Shown: positions 62,020 through 64,000 of the stretch, in pieces
How positions within the stretch are numbered: position 1 is the stretch's first letter
Layout: each line of letters opens with the position of its first letter
DNA from: an uncultured Acetatifactor sp.
GTDB taxonomy: Bacteria > Bacillota > Clostridia > Lachnospirales > Lachnospiraceae
Direction: 5' to 3'
Length of the DNA stretch: 64,000 bases
NCBI GenBank assembly: GCA_910585615.1
Contig: CAJUFO010000002.1
Coordinates: 86,404 to 150,403 of the forward strand
The notes under the pieces: model-generated
Seen by the model: only the letters and a program-made list of their open reading frames with translations
Told to the model about the DNA's origin: nothing
The model's database searches: none
Program-made: the position numbers and the translations under genes

Positions 62020-63186
62020 TCAAAGGAACGGCGCCAGGGACTTCAGGGCGTGGAGATCGCCGCCCCGCATAAGGCTTTCGGCCATCTTCTGCAGGGTATT
62101 CTGAGACAGGAAGGGGTAGAGCCCGGAAATGTTCACATGGGCATCGTCAGGGAGCTTTTCCAGGATTTTGGCCAGAGCCTCCTCCCCCAGGAACGGTGCC
62201 AGGGCAACGATGTGGGACATATCCTTCTGAGGATCCGCGTTTTCCACCAGAGCGCCTAGGGCCTCGCTGCTAAGGAAGGGGGCCAGTCCCCTGATGCCCT
62301 TCCAGTCGTCCAAAGACAGCATTCTTTGGACGAGCCTGTCCAGGGTGCCGCTGCTTAAAAAGGGAGCCAGGCTGTGGATTTCGCTGATGTCCCCTTTTTC
62401 CTCCATTTTTTTCACCAGGGCGTCCAGGGTGTCGCTGCCAAGGAAGGGGGCCAGCCTCTTGATGCCCTTCCAGTCGTCCAAAGGCAGCATCTTCTGGACG
62501 AGCCTGTCCAGGGTGCCGCTGCTTAAAAAGGGAGCCAGGCCGAAGAGTTCGCCAATGTCCCCTTTTTCCTCCGCTTTATCCACCAGAGCGTCCAGGGTAT
62601 CGCTGCCAAGGAAGGGGGCCAGGCTGATGATGCCGGATATGTCCCCCTTTATGTCGGCCTCTGCCACCAGAACGTCCAGGGTCTCGCTGCTGAGGAAAGG
62701 GGCCAGCCCGGCGAGGTCCTTCAGGCTGTGCACCTGGGCCCTTTTGATGAGGGCATCCAGATACTTCTCGTCCAGAAAGGGGGCCAGCCCCGCGATTGCC
62801 TTCAGGTCGAGAGGCTCCCCGTCCTCCTGATTGTCCAGGCTGTCGTCCACCAGCCGGGCCATGTCGGCGGGGGGCAGGAGCGGGGCCACCTCCTGGATTT
62901 CCTCTATGGTGACGGGCTCCGCGTCCGCCTTGGAGGGCTCTTCCTTTTCTATGATCCGGCTCAGCGTCCTGGAAGCGCTGTCCGTGCCCAGGAGCTCATC
63001 CACGCCGATTTCCAGGATCTGGCAGAGCTGCTCCAGCTTGCCGATGTCCGGGCAGGAGCTGCCCCGCTCCCAATTCGAGACGGCCTGATAGCTGACCTCC
63101 ATGGCGTCCGCCAGGTTCATCTGGGTCATGTTCCGGGCAATCCGGGCCTCTTTGATTTTCCGTGCTACTTTCATGGTATCGAACAT
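62020..63186 (-). CDS. XRE-type regulator with about ten LAPFL repeats
   Basis: This 388-residue protein has an N-terminal helix-turn-helix (residues 1-65: RKIKEARIARNMTQMNLAD and VSYQAVSNWERG) and then, from about 98 to the end, some ten tandem repeats of about 28 residues, each with the core LAPFLSSxTLDxLVxK. The last copy stops at LAPFL itself, right at the C-terminus. The repeats look like helix pairs, forming a solenoid that may bind a ligand or partner. RBS AAAAGGAG. The promoter at 63278 shares a motif with the one upstream of the small ORF. Confidence 0.85.
   Translation of the reverse strand: MFDTMKVARKIKEARIARNMTQMNLADAMEVSYQAVSNWERGSSCPDIGKLEQLCQILEIGVDELLGTDSASRTLSRIIEKEEPSKADAEPVTIEEIQEVAPLLPPADMARLVDDSLDNQEDGEPLDLKAIAGLAPFLDEKYLDALIKRAQVHSLKDLAGLAPFLSSETLDVLVAEADIKGDISGIISLAPFLGSDTLDALVDKAEEKGDIGELFGLAPFLSSGTLDRLVQKMLPLDDWKGIKRLAPFLGSDTLDALVKKMEEKGDISEIHSLAPFLSSGTLDRLVQRMLSLDDWKGIRGLAPFLSSEALGALVENADPQKDMSHIVALAPFLGEEALAKILEKLPDDAHVNISGLYPFLSQNTLQKMAESLMRGGDLHALKSLAPFL
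62292..62627. repeat. Two near-identical 168-bp tandem DNA repeats inside the LAPFL gene
   Basis: The block 62292-62459 is repeated at 62460-62627 with few changes; for example TGATGCCCTTCCAGTCGTCC occurs at 62292 and 62460. Each block encodes two repeat modules (56 codons), so recent duplication has extended the solenoid. Confidence 0.8.
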
Positions 63187-63229
63187 AATCTTTCTCCTTT
63201 TCTTCTTCGCGCTTTTCGCGGGTGATGGT

Positions 63230-63496
63230 TCAGGAATGTGCTGCCGGTGACGCGCCTGCCGTCCGTTCCATGGTTCCAGTATAGCCTATCCGCCGTAAAA
63301 TGGGAATCAAGAGTTGCTTGAGGCGGTATCTTTCCCGGGGCTTCCTGGGCGCGCCCGCGCTGTCCTTCATGGCGGCACGGCGGGGAGGACGGCCCAGGAA
63401 GGGCAGGGGATGGATGGCGGCGGGGGAAGTGAACAGGGGCACGTCAAATACATAGTCTTCTTTAAGCAAATTCGTTTCAAACATGGTTTCAAGCAT
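63230..63496 (-). CDS. Small ORF preceding the LAPFL regulator
   Basis: An ATG with a good GAGGAG site opens an 88-codon frame beginning MLETMFETNLLKEDYVFDVP. Its first 40 residues look protein-like; the last 35 overlap the promoter of the regulator and become Arg/Pro-rich, so the true end may be less meaningful. Function unknown. It has its own copy of the regulator promoter motif 80 bp upstream. It may be a real small protein, a leader ORF or a duplicated remnant. Confidence 0.4.
   Translation of the reverse strand: MLETMFETNLLKEDYVFDVPLFTSPAAIHPLPFLGRPPRRAAMKDSAGAPRKPRERYRLKQLLIPILRRIGYTGTMERTAGASPAAHS
63278..63322 (-). promoter_or_regulatory. Promoter of the LAPFL regulator with CTCAAGCA element
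   Basis: On the minus strand CTCAAGCA, eight bases, TTCCCA, 17 bases and TATACT, in that order, about 92 bp before the regulator ATG. The same arrangement occurs at 63578-63622. Confidence 0.7.
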
Positions 63497-63577
63497 AGGT
63501 TTCTCCTCTTTTCCTTTTACGCAGTATAGAAATACCGGTGCATCGGTGGCGGTTGGGCTCACCGGGTTCATGCTGGC

Positions 63578-63622
63578 AGTATAGCCCATAGACGGGGAAC
63601 TGGGAAGAAAGCGCTGCTTGAG
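63578..63622 (-). promoter_or_regulatory. Second copy of the CTCAAGCA promoter module
   Basis: CTCAAGCA-N8-TTCCCA-N17-TATACT, with spacings identical to the copy at 63278-63322 and exactly 300 bp away. It lies about 82 bp before the small ORF. A further CTCAAGC lies about 24 bp upstream. Confidence 0.7.
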
Positions 63623-63689
63623 TTTGGGACTAAACAGGCGCTTGAGGCCGGGATTGGCCGGGGGTATGCCGCATATCCGCGAAAGATTC

Positions 63690-63718
63690 TTGACAGGGCG
63701 GCATGTTTTCATTATACT
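63690..63718 (+). promoter_or_regulatory. Divergent promoter facing right
   Basis: A perfect TTGACA and TATACT are separated by 17 bases. It drives the frameshifted small gene at 63745. Confidence 0.75.
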
Positions 63719-63744
63719 GAAACTGTGGATCGGGGAGGGCACCC

Positions 63745-63892
63745 ATGGCAAAAAACGGCATTCACGGGGAACATCCAGGGACAGGCCAAAGCGTCGGCGC
63801 TGGAGAGGATCGTGATCCGCAGGGAAGTCGCGAACCAACAGCTCCTGGAGTTCTATATGAACGTGTACAAGGATTTTAAGGCCCAGTCGTGA
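63745..63892 (+). pseudogene. Frameshifted small gene (about 48 residues expected)
   Basis: A GGGGAGGG site precedes ATGGCA, then a run of six A. With five A the frame would read MAKTAFTGNIQGQAKASAL and continue LERIVIRREVANQQLLEFY, then MNVYKDFKAQS and a stop, a compact, helical, charged protein. With six A it meets a stop after 44 unrelated codons. A one-base error in the A run explains this best. Function unknown. Confidence 0.5.
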
Positions 63893-63907
63893 GTTTGTAA
63901 AAGCATC

Positions 63908-63945
63908 CCACAAAAATGCAATGTGAAGAGCATTCATTTTTGTGG
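63908..63945 (+). terminator. Terminator-like hairpin after the small gene
   Basis: CCACAAAAATG and CATTTTTGTGG form an 11-bp stem around a 16-base loop. The T run is inside the stem, so its strength is uncertain. The last 55 bp of the window hold nothing I can assign. Confidence 0.5.
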
Positions 63946-64000
63946 CTATAAATGAGCAAAATTGAATTTTTACCAAAATTGCATTAAATGCTTTAAAACT

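Overview
The window reads as a chromosomal segment of a Gram-positive, spore-forming anaerobic Firmicute, most likely a gut Lachnospiraceae. The evidence is a GerA/SpoVAF-type spore germination protein and a YtaF-like membrane protein, anaerobe oxidative-stress genes (rubredoxin, reverse rubrerythrin, PerR-like Fur), purine-rich Shine-Dalgarno sites, clear sigma-A promoters (TTGACA-N17-TATAAT type), and a G+C content that looks moderately high by eye. No plasmid or phage backbone is visible; the identification rests on gene content, not on a 16S sequence.

Layout: 0-7.4 kb holds cell-envelope and housekeeping genes (end of an undecaprenyl-phosphate sugar transferase, an LCP wall-polymer ligase, a family 2 glycosyltransferase, glmS, an HtrA protease, an extended ClpX). 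7.4-10.4 kb has a decayed hydrolase-like gene, a GT39-like membrane glycosyltransferase and a coiled-coil protein of unknown role. 10.4-18.4 kb is an amino-sugar salvage locus: murQ and a MurK/NagK-like kinase diverge from an LplB/YtcP-type sugar ABC importer, its binding lipoprotein and a GH20 hexosaminidase. 18.5-22 kb has a toxin-antitoxin pair with a broken toxin, a COG4586/4587/3694-type ABC exporter and a tiny promoter-terminator unit. 22.3-26.2 kb carries a sugar-phosphate isomerase, dcd, a YerB/DUF3048 lipoprotein and a DUF3810 protein. 26.7-32.7 kb is a more A+T-rich accessory island: a LytTR two-component system, a 5' group II intron fragment, a secreted protein, two membrane proteins and an ABC ATPase.

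32.8-45.7 kb holds tRNA-Gly(UCC), luxS-mtnN (activated methyl cycle and AI-2), GtrA, a 2-hydroxyacid dehydrogenase with an attenuator-like leader, murG, sporulation genes, tRNA-Gly(GCC), a structured RNA candidate, an AAA ATPase with a small partner, and the rubredoxin/rubrerythrin/PerR group with a tandem hairpin repeat. 45.7-52.8 kb is a compact VanG-type D-Ala-D-Ser locus: vanG, vanXY and vanT in one direction, vanS and vanR in the other. 52.9-62 kb has RsmF, RluA, an AI-2E family exporter, another GT-C glycosyltransferase and an ECF sigma-ABC transporter operon. 62-64 kb holds an XRE regulator built from about ten LAPFL repeats, a small ORF sharing its promoter motif, and a divergent frameshifted small gene.

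The most promising undescribed element is the 62.0-63.9 kb cassette: two promoters with the same multi-part motif exactly 300 bp apart, one driving the LAPFL-repeat regulator and one a small ORF. Also notable are the palindrome-controlled micro-transcript at 21.87-22.19 kb, the structured RNA at 42.9 kb, the perR-rbr hairpin array, and three small genes each broken at or next to an A-rich run, which could be real decay, variable expression or assembly error.
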